From contig DASVCS010000132.1 in the NCBI GenBank assembly GCA_036381495.1, positions 1-30,707 on the forward strand: a stretch of 30,707 nucleotides of DNA, in the 5' to 3' direction. A program made the position numbers and the translations under genes. This document shows, piece after piece, positions 7,739-15,373 of the stretch. Position 1 is the stretch's first letter. Every line of letters begins with the position of its first letter. Under the pieces are notes generated by a model. It searched no databases and was not told the DNA's origin. It worked only from the letters and a program-made list of their open reading frames with translations. The DNA is from DASVCS01 sp036381495 (GTDB lineage: Bacteria > Gemmatimonadota > Gemmatimonadetes > Longimicrobiales > RSA9).

Positions 7739-9466
7739 GTGTTGCAGCCGGCCGGGCGCCTCATCGCGGCGGAGGGTTCCGCAGCGATGCGGGTCGCGTT
7801 GCGCGGTGCGGATCGTGATCGCGCGCGGTGCGGGGGCGGCCCACCGCGGACCGGCGCCATGATCCCGCCTCCTCCGGCAAGCCGTGTTGATCCGGGGATA
7901 CGATGTGCGTCCCGGTCGCCGGAGGTCATGCCGGGGGTGTCGATGCGGCCGATCTACTTTGCCACCTTTCGATTGGGCGAGCCCGGGGGGTGGGTGCCGC
8001 CCCTCGAAGACGCCATCGATGTCTGCGGAGACTGGATATTCAAGAAGCACACGGGATTCCAGGGGATCGACGGCTTTCCCGAGCCCTTCCTCTCCGATGG
8101 CCGATACCGGATCCAGGGCAATACGGACCTGGTGGTGCGACGGTCCGAGGACGCGGCATCGCGGGTATTCGGACTCCGGATCGAGAGCGCTTCGCGCAGT
8201 GATCCGACGCTGCACCGTTGGGCCGAGGTGATCCTCCGCGCGTCGCGTGAGACCGGCGAGCTCCGTGTCGCGGTGACGCTCTACATCGGGCGGAGCGGCG
8301 ATCGCATCCGCCCGTTGAGCGTGCCGGCACGGCGGCCCGCGGTCGTGCACGCGCTCATTCGCCGGTGCGGGGCGTTCGAGGACATCGAATTGTCGGTGGC
8401 GCCGTGGGATCTCGAGACCCAGGATGTGGACGATTTCGTCCGGCTCCTCACGGACGAGAACCGCCGGCTCCCGGTGGTCCTCTGTTCGCCGCTGAATTAC
8501 AGCGGCCGCTTCCCGGCGGCGCCGGAGAGCATTGCCGCCGACTTGGCCGGCATTGCGCACGTCTTCGTCATGCGGAGCAAGTTCCCGGGGCTACGCATGG
8601 ATGAGCTGATCGGTCGCGAGTTCGCCTGCTACGCCGGCGCGGTGCGCGTGTACTGGCCGGGCCTCGCGGTCGGTGGAGATCCTCGTCGACATCGGTTCTG
8701 GACGCCGGACGCGATCCGCGAGATGGACGGACGTTTCCCGGCCATGCTGCTCCAGCACATCGCGGCCGCATCCGTGGTCCGCATCGTCGGGCCGGGGCTG
8801 CGGTGGGACGGGATCACGCGTGCAGCGGACGCGACGAACGCGCACTCCCCAGGGGCCGCCGAGTCGAATGAACGGGTGGAGCGGCTCGAGCGACGGCTGG
8901 CGGCCGTCCGCGAGGATGCCGAACGACAGCGCGCGCGCGCCGCGAAATGGGAGCGGTTCTATGGGGAGCTCCGAGCCCTCGTCGAGCGGGCCGGCATCGA
9001 CCTCGGCCCCCTTCCGCACGAGCGGCCGACGACCGTGCGCGAGGCCGTGGAATGGGCGCTCGCCCGCTACGGCGACCGCATCACGCTCGCCCTCAACTCG
9101 CAGGCCGAGCTCGATGACAACCCGTTCGAGGATGCCGAGTCCGTTCGTCGGGCGCTGCAATGCCTTGCGACGACGTACCACGATGCCCGCACCGGCATCG
9201 CCCCCTGCCCCGACCTCGATGCCGCCTTCCTCAACGACAGCGGGTTCCACTACTGCCCGCACCAATCGCCCGTGACCATGGGCCGCTACGCGAACTACTA
9301 CCAGACGCAGTGGGAGGGCGAGTCCGTGCCGCTCGAAGAGCATCTGCGGAAGGGGACGTCGCGCGATCCCCGCCGCGCGCTCCGGATTGCGTTCCACTTC
9401 GACGCCCGTCGCAAACGTATCATCGTCGGCTACATCGGGCAGCACCAGCGGACGGCCGCGAGCTAG
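7739..9466 (+). CDS. Large uncharacterised protein, possibly defence-related
   Basis: A 575-residue protein I cannot name. The best-conserved-looking part begins near residue 69 (MRPIYFATFRLGEPGGW). A middle region contains LPVVLCSPLNYSGRFP, LAGIAHVFVM and CYAGAVRVYWPGL (about residues 250-320). A charged coiled coil follows at about 375-405. The C-terminal 100 residues hold FHYCPHQSPVTMGRYANYY, LEEHLRKGTSRDPRRALRI and IIVGYIGQH, reminiscent of a C-terminal module I associate from memory with proteins in bacterial defence loci; I cannot confirm this. No catalytic motif is evident. The GTG at 7739 is chosen because GGAGGA sits five bases upstream and a promoter fits just before it. The first 63 residues are compositionally poor, so ATG 7928 or 7943 is possible. 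The TAG stop lies in the CTAG end of an inverted 97-bp element. Confidence 0.7.
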   Translation: MLQPAGRLIAAEGSAAMRVALRGADRDRARCGGGPPRTGAMIPPPPASRVDPGIRCASRSPEVMPGVSMRPIYFATFRLGEPGGWVPPLEDAIDVCGDWIFKKHTGFQGIDGFPEPFLSDGRYRIQGNTDLVVRRSEDAASRVFGLRIESASRSDPTLHRWAEVILRASRETGELRVAVTLYIGRSGDRIRPLSVPARRPAVVHALIRRCGAFEDIELSVAPWDLETQDVDDFVRLLTDENRRLPVVLCSPLNYSGRFPAAPESIAADLAGIAHVFVMRSKFPGLRMDELIGREFACYAGAVRVYWPGLAVGGDPRRHRFWTPDAIREMDGRFPAMLLQHIAAASVVRIVGPGLRWDGITRAADATNAHSPGAAESNERVERLERRLAAVREDAERQRARAAKWERFYGELRALVERAGIDLGPLPHERPTTVREAVEWALARYGDRITLALNSQAELDDNPFEDAESVRRALQCLATTYHDARTGIAPCPDLDAAFLNDSGFHYCPHQSPVTMGRYANYYQTQWEGESVPLEEHLRKGTSRDPRRALRIAFHFDARRKRIIVGYIGQHQRTAAS

Positions 9467-9559
9467 CGCGGCACGCCCGCGGGTTCGGAGCCACGCGGCC
9501 GCTCGCCGCGCTCATCCGCGGACGCGTGCGACTCCGAAGTGATGCGACCGCCGCTCGAG
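9463..9559 (-). repeat. 97-bp CTAG-bounded inverted-repeat element, copy 3 (inverted)
   Basis: Read on the minus strand it begins CTCGAGCGGCGGTCG, carries TTCGGAGTCGCACGCG and GTGGCTCCGAACCCGCGGGC, and ends CTAG. It is the same length as copies 1 and 2 and matches copy 2 closely through the core. Its CTAG end provides the TAG stop of the 7739-9466 gene. With copy 1 it brackets that gene as an inverted pair. Confidence 0.75.
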
Positions 9560-9631
9560 CGCGGTTGCAGCATCGCCTCGCAATCGTGTACGCGTGCCAC
9601 GCGCTCGTGGCGAGGCGTCGGACGGCGCCGC

Positions 9632-9653
9632 AGTGTCGCGCGGGCGCGACACT
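9632..9653. repeat. 22-nt near-perfect hairpin
   Basis: The arms AGTGTCGCGC and GCGCGACACT are fully complementary with a two-base centre. The arm sequence also occurs near the left end of 97-bp element copy 1 (GCAGTGTCGCGCC), so this may be a derived or solo end. It lies in the 367-bp spacer between the uncharacterised gene and the GH3 gene, where I see no gene. No T-tract follows, so it is not a standard terminator. Confidence 0.6.
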
Positions 9654-9833
9654 CCGTGCCTCCACCCCTTGCATCCGCGCGGCGAATGTCCCATATCTCG
9701 GAATACGTTTCGCCCCGCGTAGTTGTTGTCCCCGGGCGCCGATGGCGGCACGCAGTCGCGAATCGGCGCCGTTGCAGGCTCCCCGCTCGCGGCGCGGTCG
9801 ATCTCGCCCGATCCTTGCAGCAACGTTGGTCCA

Positions 9834-11603
9834 ATGATGACTTCACTCGCCGCTGTGCTCGTCCTGGCAACGGCCGCGGCCGGGCCCACGGCCCCGGCCG
9901 CCTCGACCGACTGGGTGGACCGTACGCTCGCGCGTCTCACGTTGCGCGAGAAGGTTGCCCAGATGATGATGCCGTACGTCCCGGGTGGACCCATCGCGCA
10001 GTCGAGCGCGGATTGGCGGCGCGCAGTACGATTGGTGGTCGAGGAGAAGGTCGGCGGCATCATCGTCGGCAAGGGGTCGGCGCGGGGGACGGCTGCGCTG
10101 CTGAACGGGCTTCAGCGGCGCGCGGCGGTGCCGTTGCTCGTCGGCGCGGATCTCGAGTGGGGTGCGGGGACACGGTTGGAGGGTGCGACGGTCCTGCCGA
10201 TCAACATGGCGATCGCGGCGGCGGGCGATGTGGCGTACGCGTATGAGGCGGGGCGACTGACGGCGCTCGAGGCGCGGGCGGCAGGGGTGCATCTGGCGTT
10301 CGCGCCGGTGGCGGACGTGAACATCAACGCCGCGAACCCGGTCATCAACACGCGGTCGTACGGCGCGGAGCCGGTGGCGGTCGCGGAACGTGTGGCGGCG
10401 TTCATCCGTGGTGCGGCGGCGGGCGGTCTGCTCACGACGGCGAAGCACTTCCCCGGCCACGGCGACACGGAGCTGGACTCGCACCTGGCGTTGCCGGTGG
10501 TCGATGCGTCCCGGGCGCGTCTCGAGGCGGTGGAGCTGGTGCCGTTCCGGGCGGCGATCGCGGCGGGTGTGGCGGCGATCATGACGGCGCACCTTGCGGT
10601 CCCGGCGCTCGATCCGGAGGGCGAGCGTCGGCCCGCGACGCTTTCGCGGCCGATCCTGACGGAGTTGCTGCGTCGCGAGATGGGATTCGAGGGCCTGATC
10701 GTGACGGATGGCCTGATGATGGATGCCATCCAGCGAGGTCGGACGATGGGCGAGATCGCGGTCCAGGCGGTGCGTGCCGGGGTCGACATCCTGCTGATGC
10801 CGCCGTCCACGGAGGAGGCGATCGACGCGCTCGTCGCGGCGGTCGAAGCGGGGGAGCTGGATCCGGCGCGGATCGACGCGTCGGTGCGGCGGATCCTGGA
10901 AGCCAAGGCGGCGGCGGGGCTGGACCGCGAGCGGCTCGTGGACGTCGAGTCGCTTCCCGCGCGGCTGGGTGTACCGGCGCACGAGGCGTGGGCGGAGCAG
11001 GTGGCCGAGCGCTCTCTCACGCTGGTCCGCGACTGGGCCGGTGTCGTGCCGACATCCGTCGAGGGGCTCCGCGTGCTCAGCATCCGCTACACGAGTTCGC
11101 GGAGCAGTGATGCGGGCGAAGTATTCGATGAGACGCTCGAGAGCGAGGGCGCCGACGTCCGGTCGGTCCATCTCTCGCGCCGCTCATCGGACGCGCGACT
11201 GCGGCGTGCCGAGCGCGCCGCGGCGGAGGCCGACCTGGTCGTCATCTCGTCATATGCGCGCGCGGTGCCGTGGAGTGGCACGCTCGCGCTTCCCGAGGAC
11301 GTCGCGCGGCTGGTGAACCGGCTCGGCAAGCGGGGCGCCGTGTTGATCAGCTTCGGCAACCCGTACCTGCTGGATCAGGTCGGCGATGTCGGGACGTACC
11401 TGCTGGCCTGGAGCGACGCCGACGTGGCGCAGCGCGCGGCGGCGCGGGCGCTTGCCGGTCGGATCGTCGTGGCGGGTCGTTTGCCGGTTCCGCTCCCGCC
11501 GGCCTACGCCGTAGGCGACGGCATCAGCCGCGGCTCGCTCGCGGGGGAGCCGGCCTCCGACGGCGCGATCGCGCGGCCTCGGGAAGACCCGGGCTCGCGG
11601 TAG
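9834..11603 (+). CDS. Glycoside hydrolase family 3 protein, NagZ-like beta-N-acetylhexosaminidase
   Basis: A 589-residue protein. The first 22 residues (MMTSLAAVLVLATAAAG, ending TAPA) look like a signal peptide, implying export. The GH3 barrel follows: LTLREKVAQMM near 35, KHFPGHGDTELDSH starting at K204 and VTDGLMMDAI with the predicted nucleophile D292. The KHFPGHG plus Asp-Ser-His pattern is characteristic of the NagZ subfamily, which removes N-acetylglucosamine from muropeptides. About 200 further residues form a C-terminal domain (RVLSIRYTSS, LVVISSYARAV, VLISFGNPYLL), making it a two-domain secreted form longer than cytoplasmic NagZ (about 340 residues). The start is chosen at the signal peptide ATG although no clear ribosome site precedes it. 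The DUF155 gene follows 34 bp later on the same strand. Substrate specificity is inferred. Confidence 0.88.
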   Translation: MMTSLAAVLVLATAAAGPTAPAASTDWVDRTLARLTLREKVAQMMMPYVPGGPIAQSSADWRRAVRLVVEEKVGGIIVGKGSARGTAALLNGLQRRAAVPLLVGADLEWGAGTRLEGATVLPINMAIAAAGDVAYAYEAGRLTALEARAAGVHLAFAPVADVNINAANPVINTRSYGAEPVAVAERVAAFIRGAAAGGLLTTAKHFPGHGDTELDSHLALPVVDASRARLEAVELVPFRAAIAAGVAAIMTAHLAVPALDPEGERRPATLSRPILTELLRREMGFEGLIVTDGLMMDAIQRGRTMGEIAVQAVRAGVDILLMPPSTEEAIDALVAAVEAGELDPARIDASVRRILEAKAAAGLDRERLVDVESLPARLGVPAHEAWAEQVAERSLTLVRDWAGVVPTSVEGLRVLSIRYTSSRSSDAGEVFDETLESEGADVRSVHLSRRSSDARLRRAERAAAEADLVVISSYARAVPWSGTLALPEDVARLVNRLGKRGAVLISFGNPYLLDQVGDVGTYLLAWSDADVAQRAAARALAGRIVVAGRLPVPLPPAYAVGDGISRGSLAGEPASDGAIARPREDPGSR

Positions 11604-11637
11604 CGGCGGCCCGACCGCCCGGATCGCGCACCCCCCG

Positions 11638-12759
11638 ATGTCGAATCGGGCCGCTCCCCGCATCGAAGCCGGCGCGATCATCGCGCTCCGGCTCTACGAC
11701 ATCGCGTACGCCATCGACCTGGCGCGGGTCGAGTCCATCGGGGCCGCGTTGGCGCCGGCGGTCGTGAGCCGGATCCGGCTCCGGCGCGCGGATCCCAAGG
11801 CGATCGCGTTCGATGTGCCGCCGGTCGAGATCGGGCTCCGGCCGATCGAGCTCGAGCTGGATGGCGTGTGGCGGACGCTCGAGGCGACCGCGCGCGTATA
11901 CGACTTCGGCGCGATCTCGATCGCGCTGCGCTTGCCCGTAGCCGATCTGTCGTGGCCCGAGTTCGTGGCGCGCTCGGGCGCACTCAAGCGGGCGGTCTCC
12001 GGGCCGGGCGCCGTGCCGCTCTGGACGGAGCTGCTCACCCGGATCCGGGAGCCGATCGCGCCGGCACTCGAACGCGCCTCCGCCTCCGAACTCGAAGAAG
12101 ACTATCATCTCTCGGTGGTGCGCCGCTTCGACCGCCCGATCACGGCGGCGGCGCTGCTCGAGTCCATCGACCTGGTGCCGCTCCTGTCGGGCGAGGAGGA
12201 GCCCTTGTCCGACGCCGCGCGCCGCGACCTGCTGCGGCACAGCTTCTCGTACTACCGCAACGACCTGGCTGTCCTGGCCTGGGATCACGCCTTCCTCTAC
12301 GATCCGTCCGGAGATCCCGACGTCGCGGATGTGCTCGAGGTCGCGAACGCCCAGCTCCTCGAACTGCGCTACTACGACGAGCGGCTCGACGCCGAGCTGC
12401 CGCGCATGTACGACCGCGTCGAGGATGCGCGGCGCGCGTTCCGCGGGCTGCGTCGCCGCCAATACGCCGACCTCGCCCGCGACTACTACACGCTGGTCGC
12501 CGAGGTCACCGAGATCACGGAGCGGACGGACAACGCGTTGAAGGTCACGGAGGATGTGTATCTCGCGCGCATCTACGGCGCTGCGCTGGACCTCTTTCGC
12601 GTGCGGGCGCAGGCCGCGGCCGTCGATCGCAAACTCGCCATCATCCGCGAGACCTACACCGCACTCTACGATGAGGCCGCGACCGCGCGCGCCGAACTGC
12701 TCGAAGTCGCGATCGTGGTGCTCATCATCCTCGAGATCCTCCTCGCGTTCGTGTTCTAG
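11638..12759 (+). CDS. DUF155 / RMD1-YagE family protein with C-terminal membrane anchor
   Basis: A 373-residue protein recognised as the RMD1/YagE-type family (DUF155) by SYYRNDLAVLAWDHAFLYDP, VANAQLLELRYYDERLDAEL near 235-255 and the helical C-terminal half, ending with a single transmembrane segment (LLEVAIVVLIILEILLAFVF). Yeast and human relatives (RMD1, RMND1) are membrane-tethered and linked to mitochondrial translation; the bacterial role is unknown. The length is in the family range. It probably shares a transcript with the upstream GH3 gene. The TAG stop codon is formed by the CTAG left end of a 97-bp element, so the last residues may have been altered by that insertion. Confidence 0.8.
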   Translation: MSNRAAPRIEAGAIIALRLYDIAYAIDLARVESIGAALAPAVVSRIRLRRADPKAIAFDVPPVEIGLRPIELELDGVWRTLEATARVYDFGAISIALRLPVADLSWPEFVARSGALKRAVSGPGAVPLWTELLTRIREPIAPALERASASELEEDYHLSVVRRFDRPITAAALLESIDLVPLLSGEEEPLSDAARRDLLRHSFSYYRNDLAVLAWDHAFLYDPSGDPDVADVLEVANAQLLELRYYDERLDAELPRMYDRVEDARRAFRGLRRRQYADLARDYYTLVAEVTEITERTDNALKVTEDVYLARIYGAALDLFRVRAQAAAVDRKLAIIRETYTALYDEAATARAELLEVAIVVLIILEILLAFVF

Positions 12760-12852
12760 AGCGGTGTCGTGCCATTTCGGAGTCGCACGCGGCCGCGGTA
12801 CGAGTGCGGCGAGCGGCAGCGCGGCTCCGAACCCGCGGGCGAGCCGGTCTAG
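12756..12852 (+). repeat. 97-bp CTAG-bounded inverted-repeat element, copy 2
   Basis: Bounded by CTAG at 12756-12759 and 12849-12852. The paired cores TTCGGAGTCGC and GCGGCTCCGAA lie about 20 and 25 bases from the ends, and the ends themselves are imperfect inverted repeats (AGCGGTGTCG against ACCGGCTCG). Length is identical to copies 1 and 3. The left CTAG supplies the DUF155 stop codon; the right end lies six bases before the csaA remnant's ATG. Confidence 0.8.
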
Positions 12853-12857
12853 GTAGG

Positions 12858-13031
12858 ATGGAAACGACGATCGAAACCTTTCAGGCGCTCGCTGTCCGGG
12901 CCGGCACGGTGGTGCGTGCCGAGCCGTTCCCCGAAGCGCGCAAACCGGCAATCGAGCTGTGGATCGACTTCGGCGCGGCGACCGGCGTGCAGGAACGGGC
13001 CGACCGCGGCCTCACCCGAGCGCGGCGATGA
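12858..13031 (+). pseudogene. csaA: Truncated csaA (tRNA-binding-domain chaperone) remnant
   Basis: The frame opens with METTIETFQALAVRAGTVVR, then AEPFPEARKPAIELWIDFG, which is the N-terminus of CsaA, a dimeric OB-fold tRNA-binding-domain protein of about 110 residues. After residue 44 (about nucleotide 12990) the similarity stops, the frame continues with an unrelated Arg-rich run and ends at 13033, about 57 residues in total. The second half of the OB fold, with its tRNA/dimer surface, is missing. The break falls where the convergent Nramp gene ends at 13012, so the 3' half was probably deleted in a rearrangement. It lies just after 97-bp element copy 2. The AGGTAGG-like site before the ATG is intact. 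Confidence 0.75.
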
Positions 13032-14256
13032 CCGCTTTCGCCCCGAGGACGAGCGTGACGAGCACGACCACTGCGCCGATGATGTTGAGCACCGGCCCAT
13101 TCGCCCAGCGCCCCATGCGGCGGCGGTCGTTGGCGGCGAGGAGCAGGAAGACCGCGACCGCGGGGAGCAGTACGCCGTTCGCGACCTGGGCGAAGAGGAT
13201 CGCCTGGATCGGGCGGACCCCGGAGATGGCGGAGAGCGCGCCGGCCAGGACCACGGTCAGCCAGACGCCGCGCAGCCGGCGATCCCGGAGATCGCGCGGC
13301 CAGCCGAGCGCGCCCGCGGTGGCGTAGGCGGCGGCCAGCGGCGCGGTGATCGCGGAGCTGAGCCCGGCGGCGAGCAGGCCCAGCGCGAAGGCGATGCGGG
13401 CCCACGATCCGAGGAGCGGATCGAGTTGCACGGCCATCGCCGCCGCATCCGCGGGCTCTCCGCCCTGTGCGACCGCCGATGTCACGACGATCGCCACGCT
13501 CACCACACCGCCGAGCACGATCGAGAGACCGAGGTCCGTGCGGGCCGCAGCGAGCGACTCCGCTCCCTCCCACCGCTCGCGCACGGCCGCCGCGTGGAGG
13601 AAGAGGTTGTACGGCACGACGGTCGTGCCGATCAGTCCGACGGCGACGAGCAGGCCGCGCTCGCCCTCGGGGAGCGCGGGCACGAGCAACCCGCGCGCCA
13701 CCTCGGCGAGCGGCGGTGCGGAGACCACGGCGGTGGCGAGGAAGACGAGCGACATCAGCGCGACCATGCCGACCAGCGCCCGTTCGAGCAGCCGGTAGCT
13801 TCCGGTCCACAGCAGCAGGAAGGCGACGACGGCCGCGACCAGCGCCCAGCCGCGCGCGCCGCCGCCGACGATCGCCCCGACGCCGAGCGCGGTGCCCAGC
13901 AGGTTACCGGCCTCGTAGGCGGCGTTTCCGAACGCCACCGCGGAAATCACCAGGAGCACGGCGGTCCAACGGAGAATGGGCGCCCCGAAGCGCCCGCGGA
14001 TCGCTTCGCCGAGTCCCGCGCCGGTCACCAATCCGAGCCGCGCGGACATCTCCTGGAGGACCACGGTGGCGAACGTCGAGAAGGTGAGCGCCCAGAGGAG
14101 CGTGTAGCCGTGCCGGACACCGGCGAGCGTGGCCGTCGTGACGGTGCCGGGCCCGATGAACGCGGCCGCTACGACGGCGCCCGGCCCGATGGTGCGGAGC
14201 CGGGCGAGGCGGCCCCTCCGCGTTCCGGTTGCGGCCGGCGCCGTCGTGGTGGTCAC
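13012..14256 (-). CDS. Divergent Nramp-family divalent metal transporter
   Basis: A 414-residue membrane protein with about 11 hydrophobic segments and the Nramp layout: RTIGPGAVVAAAFIGPGTVTT in helix 1, LLWALTFSTFATVVLQEMSARLG in helix 2, TTVVPYNLFLHAAAVRERW in helix 6 and a final NIIGAVVVLVTLVLG. In classical Nramp Mn/Fe transporters the ion site is the DPGN motif in helix 1 and the MPHN-type motif in helix 6. Here these read GPGT (35-38) and VPYN (214-217): the metal-liganding Asp and Met are both replaced. That points to an altered substrate, as in Nramp-related Mg2+ or other non-canonical members, but the ion cannot be told from sequence. The GTG at 14256 is chosen because the frame upstream is not Nramp-like and it starts seven bases after the ygfZ stop, implying translational coupling. 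Confidence 0.87.
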   Translation of the reverse strand: MTTTTAPAATGTRRGRLARLRTIGPGAVVAAAFIGPGTVTTATLAGVRHGYTLLWALTFSTFATVVLQEMSARLGLVTGAGLGEAIRGRFGAPILRWTAVLLVISAVAFGNAAYEAGNLLGTALGVGAIVGGGARGWALVAAVVAFLLLWTGSYRLLERALVGMVALMSLVFLATAVVSAPPLAEVARGLLVPALPEGERGLLVAVGLIGTTVVPYNLFLHAAAVRERWEGAESLAAARTDLGLSIVLGGVVSVAIVVTSAVAQGGEPADAAAMAVQLDPLLGSWARIAFALGLLAAGLSSAITAPLAAAYATAGALGWPRDLRDRRLRGVWLTVVLAGALSAISGVRPIQAILFAQVANGVLLPAVAVFLLLAANDRRRMGRWANGPVLNIIGAVVVLVTLVLGAKAVIAALG

Positions 14257-14263
14257 GCCGCGC

Positions 14264-15367
14264 TCACGATCGCACCGGGATCGGCAACTCGACCACCTCG
14301 ACCTCCGGACCCGCCGGCCCGCCGAGCCGGAGCGCCGACGGCGGCTCGACCTCGCGGCGCACGTAGCCGAGCGCAATGGTCTGCCCGTACAACGGCGACT
14401 CACACGCGCTCGTGATCCGCCCGACCGGCTTCTCGTCGCCCGCGCGGTACAGCTCCGTGTCCCGGGTGGGGACCGGCGCATCACCCAGCAACAGCCCCCG
14501 CAGATGCCGGTTCACATGGCCGCGGTGCAGGATGCGCGTGATGACCTCCTGGCCCGTGTAGCACCCCTTGGTCTGACTGATCGCGCGCTCGCGCAGCCCC
14601 GCCTCGATCGGCAGGACGCTCTCATCCAGCTCGGCGCCCCAACGCGGCCGCCCCGTCTCGATGCGCAACACGTCGAGCGCCGCGAAGCCGACCGGCCGCG
14701 CGCCCTCGTCGACCAGTGCCCGCCAGAGCGGCGCGAGCGCAGCACGTGGCGCGGTCAGGTCGTAGCCGTCCTCGCCGTAGTCCCCCGTTCGCGCCACGAG
14801 CGCCTCGGCGCCGGCCCGTTCGAGCATGACGAAGGCGTCCTCCGCCATACCCTCCGGGAGGTCGTCGCCGAACGCCTGCTCGATGATCTGCCGCGCACGC
14901 GGGCCGTAGACGCCGAGCACGCCGAGCGCGTCGTCCAGTTCCTCGATGCGCGCGAAGAGCGGGGGAACGAACTTCCGCAGGTGCGCGAGCGTGCCCTCGA
15001 GCGCGCCGGCGTCGAGGGCGAGGAGGACGCCGCCGTCCGCGCGGCGAAACACGCGCAGATCGGCGATCATCTTCCCCTTCGGTGTGAGCAGCGCCGCGTA
15101 TACGCCCTGCCCGGCAGGTGCGCGGGCCACGTCGTTGGTCACGAGCCCCTGGATCATCCGGACGGGATCACGGCCGTAGAGCCGGATCAGCGCACGGTCG
15201 GCGCGATCGGCCACGCCCGCGGACTCGCGCACGGCCGCGTACTCGGCCGCGGCATCGCCGTAATTGCGCGGCACCACGCGTCCGGCGACTTCGGTGAACC
15301 GGGCGCCCAGTGCCGTGTGAATGGATTCCAGAGATGCGGTGTCGTTCATCTCCATCGATTGCGGCAC
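14264..15367 (-). CDS. ygfZ: YgfZ family folate-dependent Fe-S cluster protein
   Basis: A 367-residue protein of the YgfZ/GcvT-like family. The hallmark KGCYTGQE lies at 267-274 with C269 intact, followed by VITRILHRGHVNRHLRGL; an N-terminal aminomethyltransferase-like fold contains YAALLTPKGKMIADLRVF near 90-107. YgfZ acts with tetrahydrofolate to maintain certain Fe-S enzymes, including radical SAM enzymes such as MiaB, so it could support the lipoyl synthase in this window; that link is inferred. The start is uncertain: the GTG at 15367 has AGGA four bases upstream and lies six bases after the preceding stop, whereas ATGs at 15355 and 15349 are badly spaced. It lies in a tightly packed minus-strand run with the SirB1-like and Nramp genes. 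Confidence 0.9.
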   Translation of the reverse strand: MPQSMEMNDTASLESIHTALGARFTEVAGRVVPRNYGDAAAEYAAVRESAGVADRADRALIRLYGRDPVRMIQGLVTNDVARAPAGQGVYAALLTPKGKMIADLRVFRRADGGVLLALDAGALEGTLAHLRKFVPPLFARIEELDDALGVLGVYGPRARQIIEQAFGDDLPEGMAEDAFVMLERAGAEALVARTGDYGEDGYDLTAPRAALAPLWRALVDEGARPVGFAALDVLRIETGRPRWGAELDESVLPIEAGLRERAISQTKGCYTGQEVITRILHRGHVNRHLRGLLLGDAPVPTRDTELYRAGDEKPVGRITSACESPLYGQTIALGYVRREVEPPSALRLGGPAGPEVEVVELPIPVRS

Positions 15368-15373
15368 ACCATC

